A stretch of 35,863 bases of DNA from Bradyrhizobium sp. GTDB taxonomy: Bacteria; Pseudomonadota; Alphaproteobacteria; Rhizobiales; Xanthobacteraceae. Location of the stretch: contig JAKFVP010000556.1 in NCBI GenBank assembly GCA_021732175.1, positions 1 through 35,863 on the forward strand, in the 5' to 3' direction. The position numbers were made by a program, and so were the translations under genes. The notes under the pieces were generated by a model that made no database searches, was not told the origin of the DNA, and saw only the letters and a program-made list of their open reading frames with translations. Positions 1 through 8,787 of the stretch are shown piece by piece (position 1 is the stretch's first letter; each line of letters opens with the position of its first letter).

Positions 1-1
1 G

Positions 2-604
2 GGCGTGACACCGCGCCTGCAGCGGCTGCTCGACGCATTCGAGGTCAGTCCCGCCCTGATCAAGACGGCGACCTGGGACGTCGTCGCGTGGAATCGCGCG
101 GCGGCGGCCGTACTCACGGATTACGGCGCGCTGCCGCCGGAGCGGCGCAATATCCTGCGCCTGATCTTCGGCGACCCGCGCGTCCGCGCGCAGCAACATG
201 ACTGGAAGAGCGTCGCGCGCTTCGTCGTCGGCGCGTTCAGGGTGGATGCGGCGCGCGCCGGTGCGGTGTCCGAAGTCGCCGAGTTTGTCGATGAGCTGTG
301 CCGGATGAGCCCGGAGTTCGCGGCGCTGTGGCGCGACCACAATGTTCACGTGCACGGCGAAGGCGCCAAGCGCCTGCGCCACCCCGTGCTCGGCACCATC
401 ACACTGGAATACTCGGCCTTCGCAGTCGACGGCCGGCCCGATCTCGGCATGGTCGTTTACAATCCGGTGGGCGCCGAGGATGCGAAGCGGATCAGGAAGC
501 TGGTCGTGGGGCGAGCCGCCAGTCCATCCTCTCGTCATTCCGGGGCGCGCGACTTGTCCGCCGTAGCTCGAAGAGCGAAGGGGGAAGCGCGCGCCCCGGA
601 ATGA
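2..604 (+). CDS. C-terminal part of an MmyB-like HTH transcriptional regulator (5' truncated by window edge)
   Basis: The reading frame is open from the window edge, so the N-terminus is missing; the GTG at 5 is probably internal. The visible part matches the MmyB-like ligand-binding domain that follows an XRE-type helix-turn-helix in many proteobacterial and actinobacterial regulators: an ATWDVVAWNRAAAAVL stretch near the start, then RNILRLIFGDP, then SPEFAALWRDHNVH and a conserved KRLRHPVLGTITLEY block ending in a VVYNP segment. These domains are PAS-like and are thought to bind a small, probably lipid-like, ligand. The HTH should lie upstream of the window. The last roughly 22 codons are read through a dispersed palindromic repeat (533-606) and the stop codon lies inside it, so the tail is repeat-derived and not family sequence. 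The gene converges on groEL. Confidence 0.8.
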   Translation, partial: GVTPRLQRLLDAFEVSPALIKTATWDVVAWNRAAAAVLTDYGALPPERRNILRLIFGDPRVRAQQHDWKSVARFVVGAFRVDAARAGAVSEVAEFVDELCRMSPEFAALWRDHNVHVHGEGAKRLRHPVLGTITLEYSAFAVDGRPDLGMVVYNPVGAEDAKRIRKLVVGRAASPSSRHSGARDLSAVARRAKGEARAPE

Positions 605-606
605 CG
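533..606. repeat. Family 1 palindromic repeat (CGTCATTCCGGGGCGCGCG type)
   Basis: A perfect 19-bp inverted repeat (533-551 with 588-606) flanks a 36-bp centre. Positions 533-591 are an exact inverted copy of 4285-4343. It overlaps the 3' end of the MmyB-like gene and lies at the convergent junction with groEL. Further family members are at 4162, 22229, 23272 and 27769. It resembles the REP/BIME-type intergenic elements of Bradyrhizobium-like genomes. Confidence 0.9.
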
Positions 607-654
607 AGGGGGGAGAGTTCCGCGACGGCTGAGGGCAGTCTCGATCCACAAACA

Positions 655-682
655 AAAACCCCGGCATTGCTGCCGGGGTTTT
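655..682 (-). terminator. Rho-independent terminator of groES-groEL
   Basis: On the minus strand, 33 bases past the groEL stop, an 8-bp perfect stem (659-666 with 671-678, CCCCGGCA/TGCCGGGG) with a 4-base loop is followed by a run of T on the minus strand (read as AAAAA at 654-658 on plus). A T tract also lies on the other side (679-682), so the element may work in both directions and also stop transcription from the MmyB-like gene. Confidence 0.9.
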
Positions 683-714
683 CATTTCTTGGTTCGCCTG
701 AAGCGTCGTGGACC

Positions 715-2373
<1,659 letters not shown>

Positions 2374-2400
2374 TTACGTGATGTGATGAGGGAAGGGCGC

Positions 2401-2718
2401 TCAGGCGGCCTTCTTCTTGGAAGCGGGAACGTCGGTGAGGACGCCCATGATGTCGCTTTCCTTCATGATCAGGAGATCCTGACCGTCGATCTTGACCTCG
2501 GTGCCGGACCACTTGCCGAACAGCACGCGGTCGCCGACCTTGATGTCGATCGGGATCAGCTTGCCGGCCTCGTCGCGACCGCCCGGGCCGACGGCGATGA
2601 CTTCGCCCTGCGAGGGCTTTTCCTTGGCAGTGTCGGGAATGATGATGCCGCCTGCGGTCTTCTCTTCGGCGTCGATGCGCTTGACCACGACGCGGTCGTG
2701 AAGCGGACGGAATTTCAT
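2401..2718 (-). CDS. groES: Co-chaperonin GroES (Hsp10), 105 aa
   Basis: This is the heptameric lid of the GroEL chamber. The N-terminal [14 protein letters not shown] is characteristic, followed by the mobile-loop region [21 protein letters not shown] and VIAVGPGG. The length is slightly above the usual 95-104 because of a Lys/Ala-rich tail (ASKKKAA). The start is fixed by an AGGAGG ribosome site eight bases or so before the ATG. It is the first gene of the operon; the 5' region carries a CIRCE operator and a heat-shock-like promoter. Confidence 0.99.
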   Translation of the reverse strand: MKFRPLHDRVVVKRIDAEEKTAGGIIIPDTAKEKPSQGEVIAVGPGGRDEAGKLIPIDIKVGDRVLFGKWSGTEVKIDGQDLLIMKESDIMGVLTDVPASKKKAA

Positions 2719-2762
2719 ACAGTCCTCCTAAGTTCCTACAGAGATTATTGAATTTTGGGGTG

Positions 2763-2789
2763 CTAGCAGTCTGCCCAAGCGAGTGCCAA
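2763..2789 (-). promoter_or_regulatory. CIRCE operator (HrcA-binding site) of groESL
   Basis: Read on the minus strand the site is TTGGCACTC, nine bases, GACTGCTAG. The consensus is TTAGCACTC-N9-GAGTGCTAA, so 8 of 9 and 7 of 9 half-site positions match with the exact 9-base spacer. It lies 45 to 71 bases upstream of the groES ATG, just downstream of the predicted promoter, the usual position for repression by HrcA. Confidence 0.85.
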
Positions 2790-2803
2790 GGCAGTCGCAG
2801 CTG

Positions 2804-2834
2804 ATTTAGGCCAGAGTGTTGGGATCGGCAAGGG
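2804..2834 (-). promoter_or_regulatory. Probable heat-shock (RpoH-like) promoter of groESL
   Basis: On the minus strand a CCCTTG element (2829-2834) is followed after 18 bases by CCTAAAT (2804-2810). This resembles the CCCTTGAA / CCCCATnTA layout of sigma-32-type promoters, with weak conservation of the second box. The expected transcription start falls a few bases before the CIRCE site. Assignment is by pattern only. Confidence 0.45.
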
Positions 2835-2847
2835 GCTTCTAGCAGAA

Positions 2848-2880
2848 AATTTGGCAGTCCGAAGAGGTGCCTGCCAAATT
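2848..2880. promoter_or_regulatory. Perfect 10-bp inverted repeat upstream of groESL, possible operator
   Basis: AATTTGGCAG (2848-2857) and CTGCCAAATT (2871-2880) form a perfect dyad with a 13-base centre. It lies just upstream of the predicted -35 box of groESL, between groES and the usg leader, so it could bind a regulator of either direction. No known site was recognised. Confidence 0.45.
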
Positions 2881-2898
2881 CGCTTAACATTATTAATT

Positions 2899-3066
2899 CA
2901 GCTTACCGGGTGCCCGACACCGTATTAGCACGTGCGGTAAGCTGCTGCTAACGCGACAATTTTAAACAGCTCGTTAATCTTTTGGGCTTGAGATGCGTTG
3001 GTCTCGTGCGTCACATTTCTCTCATGTGAGCGCATCTCCGCCGGGTGACTCGGCAGGTGAGTCACC
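2899..3066 (+). other. Leader upstream of usg with three successive inverted repeats (possible structured RNA)
   Basis: Three perfect inverted repeats follow each other: CAGCTTACCG (2899-2908) with CGGTAAGCTG (2935-2944); GAGATGCG (2990-2997) with CGCATCTC (3031-3038), which encloses TCACAT/ATGTGA (3011-3016, 3024-3029); and GGTGACTC (3044-3051) with GAGTCACC (3059-3066). The usg ribosome site follows at about 3089. The arrangement suggests an untranslated structured leader or a small RNA gene, or several operator dyads. I could not match it to a known RNA family. Confidence 0.4.
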
Positions 3067-3099
3067 GCGACAAATGCGCTCCAGCAATGGAGGTAAGGC

Positions 3100-3387
3100 A
3101 TGGTCTCGAGGGTTGGGGTTGTTTCCGAAGACTTCCGGAAACAAGTGCTGGGTTACGGTCTGACGACGGCGGAAATCCTGTATCGGATGCCGGATCATCA
3201 TTCCTTGCTGCAGACATACGTCTGGCAGAACTACGATCTCTTTCCGAAATTCCCGGCGCTGCAGGATTTCCTCGCGTTCTGGCAGGAAAAGCTCGAGGGG
3301 CCGCTGTACTCGGTCACGGTGGCGCATTCGCGGCTGATCAAGCCGGCAGAGTTGCGCGCGGTGAACGGGGTGTTTCAGTTGCACTGA
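3100..3387 (+). CDS. usg: Usg family protein, 95 aa
   Basis: A small soluble protein of the alphaproteobacterial Usg family. Family features seen are the N-terminal DFRKQVLGYGLTTAEILYRMPDH, the central LLQTYVWQNYDLFPKFPALQDFLAFWQ and the C-terminal GPLYSVTVAHSRLI segment. The biochemical role is not established; an old annotation as a possible phosphoribosylanthranilate isomerase subunit rests on gene context in other genomes and has no support here. The start is set by a GGAGG ribosome site ten bases upstream. It is a single gene with a long 5' region carrying three inverted repeats, divergent from groESL. Confidence 0.85.
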   Translation: MVSRVGVVSEDFRKQVLGYGLTTAEILYRMPDHHSLLQTYVWQNYDLFPKFPALQDFLAFWQEKLEGPLYSVTVAHSRLIKPAELRAVNGVFQLH

Positions 3388-3423
3388 ACTTCGCCCCTCT
3401 TGGTGAGGGAGGCGCGGCAGCGC

Positions 3424-3497
3424 CGTCTCGAACCATGTGGCCCCGCTGGTTCCATTCATCCTTCGAGACGCCTGCTTCGCAGGCTCCTCAGGATGAG
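3424..3497. repeat. Family 5 palindromic repeat (CGTCTCGAA / TTCGAGACG type)
   Basis: CGTCTCGAA (3424-3432) pairs with TTCGAGACG (3462-3470) and is followed by a GCCTGCTTCGCAGGC hairpin (about 3470-3484) and CCTCAGGATGAGG. Sequences of the type ATCCTTCGAGACGC...CTCCTCAGGATGAGG are common between genes in Bradyrhizobium-like genomes; only one copy is in this window. It fills most of the gap between usg and the cupin gene. Confidence 0.7.
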
Positions 3498-3575
3498 GTT
3501 TGAGTTTTCATGGCACGGCGCGATTAAATTCTGTGCTAGCCTCTCCCAATCAACGAGAAACGGGAGGGCACGGAA

Positions 3576-4154
3576 ATGGCCAGGCAAAAGGCAACATCGC
3601 GTTCGGCGGCACAGACCGCGGTGAAGAAGAAATGGACGGGCCTTGGCGGCGCAGCGAAGACGTCTGCTAGCAGGATCTCGGCGCACAAGACCTCGGCGCG
3701 CAAGGCCATCAAGTCGAAGGGCCGTAGCACCGCCACGGCCAAATCAGTTGCGAAACCGAAAGCGCGGCCGAAGCAGCGCATCGCGGTCAGCCATCACCGC
3801 GAAGAGGACTTCAAGTCCGACGGCCTGCGCGCCTACGCAAAGTACCGCGATCTCGGCATCAAGGATGCGACGCATGGCGCGGCACAGGCGCACGTCATCC
3901 GCCTGATCGGCCCGTGCAATCCGCAGGAAGTGTCGAAGCTGCACTACCACGACATCGAATTCCAGATGGTCTACGTGCTCAAGGGCTGGGTGAAGACCTA
4001 CATGGAAGGCCAGGGCGAGCTGCTGATGAAGGAAGGCGGCTGCTGGACCCAGCCGCCGAAAGTCCGGCACATGATCCTGGACTACTCCGACGACGTCGAA
4101 CTGCTGGAGGTGATCCTGCCCGGCGAATTCAAGACGGTGGAATTGAAGGCGTAG
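3576..4154 (+). CDS. Cupin-domain protein with histone-H1-like basic N-terminal extension, 192 aa
   Basis: Residues 1-70 are rich in Lys, Ala, Ser and Arg with SAHKTSARKAIKSKG-like stretches, as in bacterial histone H1-like tails. Residues 75-192 form a single cupin barrel: the first motif has H123, H125 and E128 in LHYHDIEFQMVYVLKG, the second motif has H165 in PPKVRHMIL. These are the usual metal ligands. Substrate is unknown. The start follows a GGGAGG ribosome site seven bases upstream. The basic tail suggests nucleic-acid or polyanion binding, but could also be a linker; the downstream ATG options would remove it only partly. The gene stands alone and converges on the CNT transporter. 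Confidence 0.8.
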   Translation: MARQKATSRSAAQTAVKKKWTGLGGAAKTSASRISAHKTSARKAIKSKGRSTATAKSVAKPKARPKQRIAVSHHREEDFKSDGLRAYAKYRDLGIKDATHGAAQAHVIRLIGPCNPQEVSKLHYHDIEFQMVYVLKGWVKTYMEGQGELLMKEGGCWTQPPKVRHMILDYSDDVELLEVILPGEFKTVELKA

Positions 4155-4161
4155 AGCCAGT

Positions 4162-4343
4162 GTCGTTCCGGGGCGCGCGCAGCGCGAGCCCGGAACCCAT
4201 ACGCGGTGGCGGGTCATTGTCGGAAAAGACTGCTCATTGGCTTTCTTCGCAACAACCAAGTCCTGTGGTTATGGATTCCGGGCTCGCGCTTCCCCCTTCG
4301 CTCTTCGAGCTACGGCGGACAAGTCGCGCGCCCCGGAATGACG
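4162..4343. repeat. Composite family 1 palindromic repeat
   Basis: Starts with a TTCCGGG...CCCGGAA hairpin (from 4165) and ends with 4285-4343, which is an exact 59-bp inverted copy of 533-591. The middle (about 4200-4270) is not obviously repetitive. It occupies the convergent gap between the cupin and CNT genes (4155-4388) and may act as a bidirectional terminator. Confidence 0.85.
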
Positions 4344-4388
4344 ATTCCGGTGGTGTTCGGCTACTGTGCATGGGGTTGTTTTCGACGT

Positions 4389-5639
4389 TTAGGTCAGCAG
4401 CCCCACCACCGCCCCCATCAGGCATGTCGTGAGCGTGCCTGACACGATCGACTTCAGCCCGAGCGCGTTGATCTCCTCGCGCCGCTCCGGCGCCATGGTG
4501 CCGAGCCCGCCGATCATGATGCCGAGGCTGGCGAAGTTGGCAAAGCCGCACATCGCATAGAGCATGATCAGCCGCGAGCGCGGATCGAGCGCGTCGCCCC
4601 CGAGCTTGGCGAACTCGACATAGGCGATCAGTTCGTTCAGCACAGTCTTGATGCCCATCAGGCCTCCTGCCGTGACGGCCTGCGGCCAGGGCAGGCCCAT
4701 CAGCCAGCACACCGGCGCCATGACATAGCCGAGCAACCGCTGCAGCGAGATCTTTGCGCCGCCGATCTCCGGCAGGAGCCCGATGACGGCGTTGACGAGA
4801 TAGACCAGCGCCACCAGCACCAGCAGCATCGCGATGATGTTGAGCAGCAGTTCGAGCCCCGCCGTGGTGCCCTTGACGATCGCATCCATGGTGCTGGACG
4901 CATGCGCGTCCGGGCTCTCCAGCCCGCCGCCGGTGCGCCTGTCGGATGTCTCCGGCACCATGATCAGGCTGACCAGGATCGACGCCGGTGCGCCGAGCAC
5001 GGAGGCGATGACGAAGTGCGCGGCTGAGTCCGGGATAAGGGGAGCAAGAAGCGTCGCATAGAGCACCAGCACGGTGCCAGCGATCCCGGCCATGCCGCCG
5101 GTCATCACCAGAAACAGCTCGGCGCGGGTGAGCTGGTTGAGATAGGGGCGGATGAACAGCGGCGCCTCCACCATGCCGAGGAAGATGTTGGCGGCGGTGG
5201 ACAGGCCCACCGCGCCGCCGACGCCGAGCGTGCGCTCCAATAGCCAGGCCATGCCGCGCACGATCGGCGGCAGGACGCGCCAGTAGAACAACAGCGTGGT
5301 CAGCACGCTCATCACGAGCACGATGGGCAGCGCCTGGAACGCGAGAATGAAGTCCGCGCCGGGCACTTTCAGGTCGAACGGCAGCGTGCCGCCGCCGACA
5401 TAGCCGAACACGAAGGAGGAGCCGGCGCGCGCCGCGGCCGAGATCGCGCCGACGGCGTCGTTGATGGCGCCGAACGCGCGCGCCACCACCGGCAGCTTCA
5501 GCAGCACGACGGCGGTGGCAAGCGTCGCGGCAAGGCCGATGGCCGCCTGCCTGAGCGAGACTGCGCGGCGGTTCTCGCCGCACGCCCACGCGATCGCGAG
5601 CAATGCCAGGACGCCAAACGCCGATTGCAGTTGCAGCAT
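4389..5639 (-). CDS. Concentrative nucleoside transporter (NupC/CNT family), 416 aa
   Basis: An inner-membrane symporter expected to import nucleosides with protons or sodium. The CNT signature is clear: STAANIFLGMVEAPLFIRPYL (about 147-167), NELIAY in the C-terminal half and CGFANFASLGIMIGGLG near 371-387. The N-terminus has the usual three short helices before the conserved gate region. Length is typical. The start at 5639 has a GGGGGA-type ribosome site. It is divergent from an MFS gene (109-bp shared upstream region) and has no neighbouring nucleoside-catabolism gene. Confidence 0.93.
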   Translation of the reverse strand: MLQLQSAFGVLALLAIAWACGENRRAVSLRQAAIGLAATLATAVVLLKLPVVARAFGAINDAVGAISAAARAGSSFVFGYVGGGTLPFDLKVPGADFILAFQALPIVLVMSVLTTLLFYWRVLPPIVRGMAWLLERTLGVGGAVGLSTAANIFLGMVEAPLFIRPYLNQLTRAELFLVMTGGMAGIAGTVLVLYATLLAPLIPDSAAHFVIASVLGAPASILVSLIMVPETSDRRTGGGLESPDAHASSTMDAIVKGTTAGLELLLNIIAMLLVLVALVYLVNAVIGLLPEIGGAKISLQRLLGYVMAPVCWLMGLPWPQAVTAGGLMGIKTVLNELIAYVEFAKLGGDALDPRSRLIMLYAMCGFANFASLGIMIGGLGTMAPERREEINALGLKSIVSGTLTTCLMGAVVGLLT

Positions 5640-5748
5640 GAATCCCCCAGACCCCAGCCGCGATTATGCCAATGCCGTAAGGCAGCGCAATGCCGCCTTG
5701 CCGCAGCGGACGTTGACTTTGCAGGCGCGGTCGGCCACCGCTCGTGGC

Positions 5749-6972
5749 ATGTCCTCGACCGTGACTGTCGGCGCCCGCGAGCTGCTCAGGGACGCGTCTT
5801 TCCTCTTCTTCCTGCTGTCGCGCAGCCTGTCCCGCTTCTCCAGCCAGATCGCGGCGGTCGCGATCGGCTGGCAGATCTACGACCTCACCGGCAGCGCCTT
5901 CGATCTCGGCATGCTCGGGCTCGTGCAGTTTCTGCCGACCGCGCTGCTCGTCTTCGTCGCCGGCCATGCCGCCGACCGATTCGAGCGCAAGCGCGTGGTG
6001 CAGCTTTGTCAGGTCGCGGAAGCGCTGACCGCGCTGTTTCTCGCCGTCAGCACCTATGCCGGCTGGCTCGACGCGGTGCAGATCTACATCGCGACCTTCA
6101 TCATCGGCATTGCCGGCGCGTTCGAGAGCCCGGCCACTGCGGCGCTGCTGCCGCTGATCGCGCCACAAGGCTCATTGCAGCGCGCAACCGCGGTCTCCAG
6201 CGGCGCGGCGCAGGTTGCGACCATCACCGGGCCCGCGATCGGCGGGCTTGCCTATGTCTTCGCGCCCAGCCTGCCTTATCTGATCATCGTCGTGTTCTGG
6301 ATCGCCGGTGCTGTTCTTACCGGATTCCTGCGGCCGCGGCAGCAGGCGATCATGAAAGAGCAGGGCGCCGACGACGATCTCTATGCCGGCGTCCGCTTCA
6401 TCCGCAACAATCCGGCGATCCTCGGCACCATCTCGCTCGACCTGTTCGCGGTGCTGCTCGGCGGCGTGGTCGCGCTGCTGCCAATCTACGCCCGCGACAT
6501 CCTGCAGACCGGCCCGCTGGGACTCGGCATCCTGCGCGCCGCGCCCGCGATCGGCGCACTCTTCATGACCATCGTGCTGGCGCGCCACACCATCAACGAG
6601 CACGTCGGCATGCGCATGTTCCAGGCGGTGATCGTCTTCGGCGCCGCGACGGTCGTGTTTGCGCTGTCGCAATGGATGTGGCTGTCCGTGCTGTCGCTCG
6701 CGATCCTCGGCGCCGCCGACACCGTCAGCGTGGTGATCCGCTTCTCGCTGGTGCAGCTTGCAACGCCCGACGAAATGCGCGGCCGGGTCGGTGCGGTGAA
6801 CTTCCTCTTCATCAACGCCTCCAACCAGCTCGGCCAGTTCGAGAGCGGCGTCACCGCGGCGCTGTTCGGCACGGTGCCGGCCGCCGTGCTCGGCGGCGTC
6901 GGTACCATCGCGATTGCACTGTTGTGGATGAAGCTGTTCCCGTCGCTGCGGAAGGTGCAGCGGCTGGAGTAG
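5749..6972 (+). CDS. MFS transporter of the enterobactin-exporter (EntS/MFS_3) type, 407 aa
   Basis: A polytopic inner-membrane protein with about 10-12 hydrophobic segments. The loop AGHAADRFERKRVV after helix 2 is the MFS motif A (G-x-x-x-D-R-x-x-R-K/R). LSRSLSRFSSQIAAVAIGWQIYDLTGSAFDLG and the C-terminal TPDEMRGRVGAVNFLFINASNQLGQFESG are typical of the MFS_3 drug or siderophore exporters. The substrate cannot be deduced. The frame is open far upstream, but MSSTVTVGARELLRD at 5749 is chosen because earlier starts would overlap the divergent CNT gene and add non-family sequence. Confidence 0.9.
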   Translation: MSSTVTVGARELLRDASFLFFLLSRSLSRFSSQIAAVAIGWQIYDLTGSAFDLGMLGLVQFLPTALLVFVAGHAADRFERKRVVQLCQVAEALTALFLAVSTYAGWLDAVQIYIATFIIGIAGAFESPATAALLPLIAPQGSLQRATAVSSGAAQVATITGPAIGGLAYVFAPSLPYLIIVVFWIAGAVLTGFLRPRQQAIMKEQGADDDLYAGVRFIRNNPAILGTISLDLFAVLLGGVVALLPIYARDILQTGPLGLGILRAAPAIGALFMTIVLARHTINEHVGMRMFQAVIVFGAATVVFALSQWMWLSVLSLAILGAADTVSVVIRFSLVQLATPDEMRGRVGAVNFLFINASNQLGQFESGVTAALFGTVPAAVLGGVGTIAIALLWMKLFPSLRKVQRLE

Positions 6973-6988
6973 GGCAACACCCTCCCAA

Positions 6989-7077
6989 CGTCATTGCGAG
7001 GAGCGAAGCGACGAAGCAATCCAGCTTGGTCGTCGCCGCGAGGGAAGCTGGATTGCTTCGCTTCGCTCGCAATGACG
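6989..7077. repeat. Family 2 palindromic repeat (GTCATTGCGAGGAGCG type)
   Basis: Long imperfect inverted repeat: CGTCATTGCGAGGAGCGAAG on the left and its complement ending CGCTCGCAATGACG on the right, with the inner arms CGAAGCAATCCAGCTT / AAGCTGGATTGCTTCG. A second copy is at 10839-10928. It lies between the convergent MFS and SDR genes. Confidence 0.9.
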
Positions 7078-7092
7078 GGGTGGGAGCGGCGT

Positions 7093-7857
7093 TTATCCGC
7101 GCCCCACGAACGGCATCTTGGTCGCCATCACCGTCATGAACAGCACGTTGGCATCGAGCGGCAGGCTAGCCATGTAAGCCACCGCGTCGCCGACCGCCTT
7201 CGCGTCCATGCGCGGCTCGTGCATCATTCTGCCGTCGGGCTGCATCACGCCGGGGCCGTTGACCATGCGGTCAGTCATCGGGGTCGCAGCATTGCCGATG
7301 TCGACCTGGCCGACGGCGATGTCGTACTTGCGGCCGTCGAGGTTGCTCGCCTTGGTCAGGCCCGTGATCGCATGCTTGGTCGAGGTGTAGGCCGACGAGT
7401 ACGGCCGCGGCGCATGCGCCGAGATCGAGCCGTTATTGATGATGCGGCCGCCCATCGGTTTCTGGTCCTTCATGATGCGGAAGGCGTGCTGCGTGCACAG
7501 GAAGGGGCCGGTGAGGTTGGTATTGACAACCGCCTGCCACTGTTCGAGCGGCAGATCCTCGAAATTCACCGGCGGCGCGCCCATGCCGGCATTGTTGAAG
7601 AGCACGTCGAGCCGGCCGTAATTCTTCTTCACTGTGTCGAACAGCGCGGCGATCGAGGCCGGGCTCGTCATGTCGGCGGAGACGCACAGGCTCTTGCCGA
7701 TGTTGTCGCCGAGCTTCTTGGTCTCCTCCAGCATTTCCATGCGCCGTCCGGCGAGCACGACGGTGTAGCCCGCGTTCATCAGTGCCAGCGACGCGGCGCG
7801 GCCGACGCCGGTGCCCGCACCGGTGACGACGGCGATCTTCTGTGTTGCCTCGGCCAT
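7093..7857 (-). CDS. SDR-family NAD(P)-dependent oxidoreductase, 254 aa, downstream of Anbu
   Basis: A classical short-chain dehydrogenase/reductase: cofactor motif TGAGTGVG (12-19), NNAG (88-91), catalytic S144 and Y157-x-x-x-K161 in YTSTK. ARG-ARG in LAGRRMEML after beta-2 suggests NADP(H) preference, an inference. The C-terminal region ([14 protein letters not shown]) corresponds to the substrate loop; substrate unknown. It starts 12 bases after the stop of the Anbu peptidase gene with a GAGGA-type ribosome site, so the two are almost certainly co-transcribed. A family 2 repeat follows its stop and may end the transcript. Confidence 0.93.
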   Translation of the reverse strand: MAEATQKIAVVTGAGTGVGRAASLALMNAGYTVVLAGRRMEMLEETKKLGDNIGKSLCVSADMTSPASIAALFDTVKKNYGRLDVLFNNAGMGAPPVNFEDLPLEQWQAVVNTNLTGPFLCTQHAFRIMKDQKPMGGRIINNGSISAHAPRPYSSAYTSTKHAITGLTKASNLDGRKYDIAVGQVDIGNAATPMTDRMVNGPGVMQPDGRMMHEPRMDAKAVGDAVAYMASLPLDANVLFMTVMATKMPFVGRG

Positions 7858-7869
7858 TTCCTCAATCCT

Positions 7870-8628
7870 TTACTTTTTTGCTTCTGCTTCGGTCTTGTAG
7901 GGCGGTCGCGGGATGTTCTGGTGCGCCGCGCGCAGGGCCGCCGACCAGCGCGAACGGAGATCGTGAAAATAGGGCTCGCCGGCCTCGATGCGGTGGTTGA
8001 GGTCTGCCTCGCAGGCGTCGGTGCGCACCACCAGCACGTCGATGGGAAGACCGACGCCGAGGTTGGATCGCATGGTGGAATCCATCGAGATCAGCCCGGT
8101 CTTCAGCGCCTCATAGAGCTCGACGTCGTAATGCATGGCGCGGTCGAGCACGGGCTTGCCGTATTTGTGCTCGCCGATCTGCAAATACGGCGTGTCGGTG
8201 GTGCATTCGATGAAATTGCCGGCGGTGTAGACCATGAACAGGCGCATCCGCGAGCCCTTGATCTGGCCGCCGAACAGGAAGGAGACGTCGAACGAGACGT
8301 CCTCCGACCGCAGCGCCGGACCTTCGGTGGCATGGATCAGGCGGATGGCGCGGCCGATGCGCTGCGCCGCCTGGAACATGGTCGGCGCGTTCATCAGCGT
8401 CTCGACCTCGCCGGTGGTGGGATCCTCGATGCCCTCGGTGAGGGTGGAGATCACGGACTGGCTGATCGCGAGATTGCCGGCGCTGGCGACCGCCATGATG
8501 CGCTCGCCCGGCTGGGCAAAGACATGCAGCTTGCGGAAGGTGGAGACGTTATCGAGACCGGCATTGGTGCGGGTGTCGGCGATCATCACGAGGCCGTCGC
8601 GCACCAGAATTCCACAACAATAAGTCAT
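7870..8628 (-). CDS. Anbu: proteasome-like beta-subunit-type peptidase, 252 aa
   Basis: A member of the Ntn-hydrolase family Anbu (ancestral beta subunit; COG3484). The start MTYCCG at 8628 exposes Thr as residue 1 once Met is removed. Counting from that Thr, an Asp falls at 17 (VMIADTRTNAG) and a Lys at 32 (STFRKLHVF), matching the Thr/Asp/Lys catalytic set of proteasome-type proteins. The frame is open upstream to 8724, but that extension would bury the nucleophile and is rejected; a GGGGA ribosome site precedes 8628. Family knowledge: Anbu forms open helical or lock-washer rings and its substrate is unresolved. Its classical partners (transglutaminase, alpha-E, ATP-grasp) are 2.3-6 kb upstream on the same strand. 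The gene is divergent from a Sel1-like gene and leads into an SDR gene. Confidence 0.95.
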   Translation of the reverse strand: MTYCCGILVRDGLVMIADTRTNAGLDNVSTFRKLHVFAQPGERIMAVASAGNLAISQSVISTLTEGIEDPTTGEVETLMNAPTMFQAAQRIGRAIRLIHATEGPALRSEDVSFDVSFLFGGQIKGSRMRLFMVYTAGNFIECTTDTPYLQIGEHKYGKPVLDRAMHYDVELYEALKTGLISMDSTMRSNLGVGLPIDVLVVRTDACEADLNHRIEAGEPYFHDLRSRWSAALRAAHQNIPRPPYKTEAEAKK

Positions 8629-8787
8629 TCCCAGTCCCCAAGAGCCTTTTGGACGCGCCGTCCCGACCCGTTTGACGCCACTGATAACGAATTTCCGGCA
8701 GCCCTCCAACCCCCGTTTGCCCATGGCGTGCCTCGCACCGACCGGCTAGAAATCGCCTCGGCGGGCGAAGGATTTGGGGGAGGGCAG

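Noticed and set aside
5638..5748. Earlier MFS starts (for example ATG at 5638)
   Set aside because: They overlap the CNT start codon and add residues unlike the family.
4234..6168. Long minus-strand frame (644 codons) across the CNT and MFS genes
   Set aside because: It covers two real genes in another frame and reads Arg/His/Ala-rich sequence without any family.
8629..8724. Longer N-terminus for Anbu
   Set aside because: It would prevent exposure of the Thr nucleophile and does not match the family start.
6994..8787. Upstream part of the frame that contains the Sel1-like gene
   Set aside because: It is antisense to the SDR and Anbu genes; the signal peptide and ribosome site at 8788 mark the real start.
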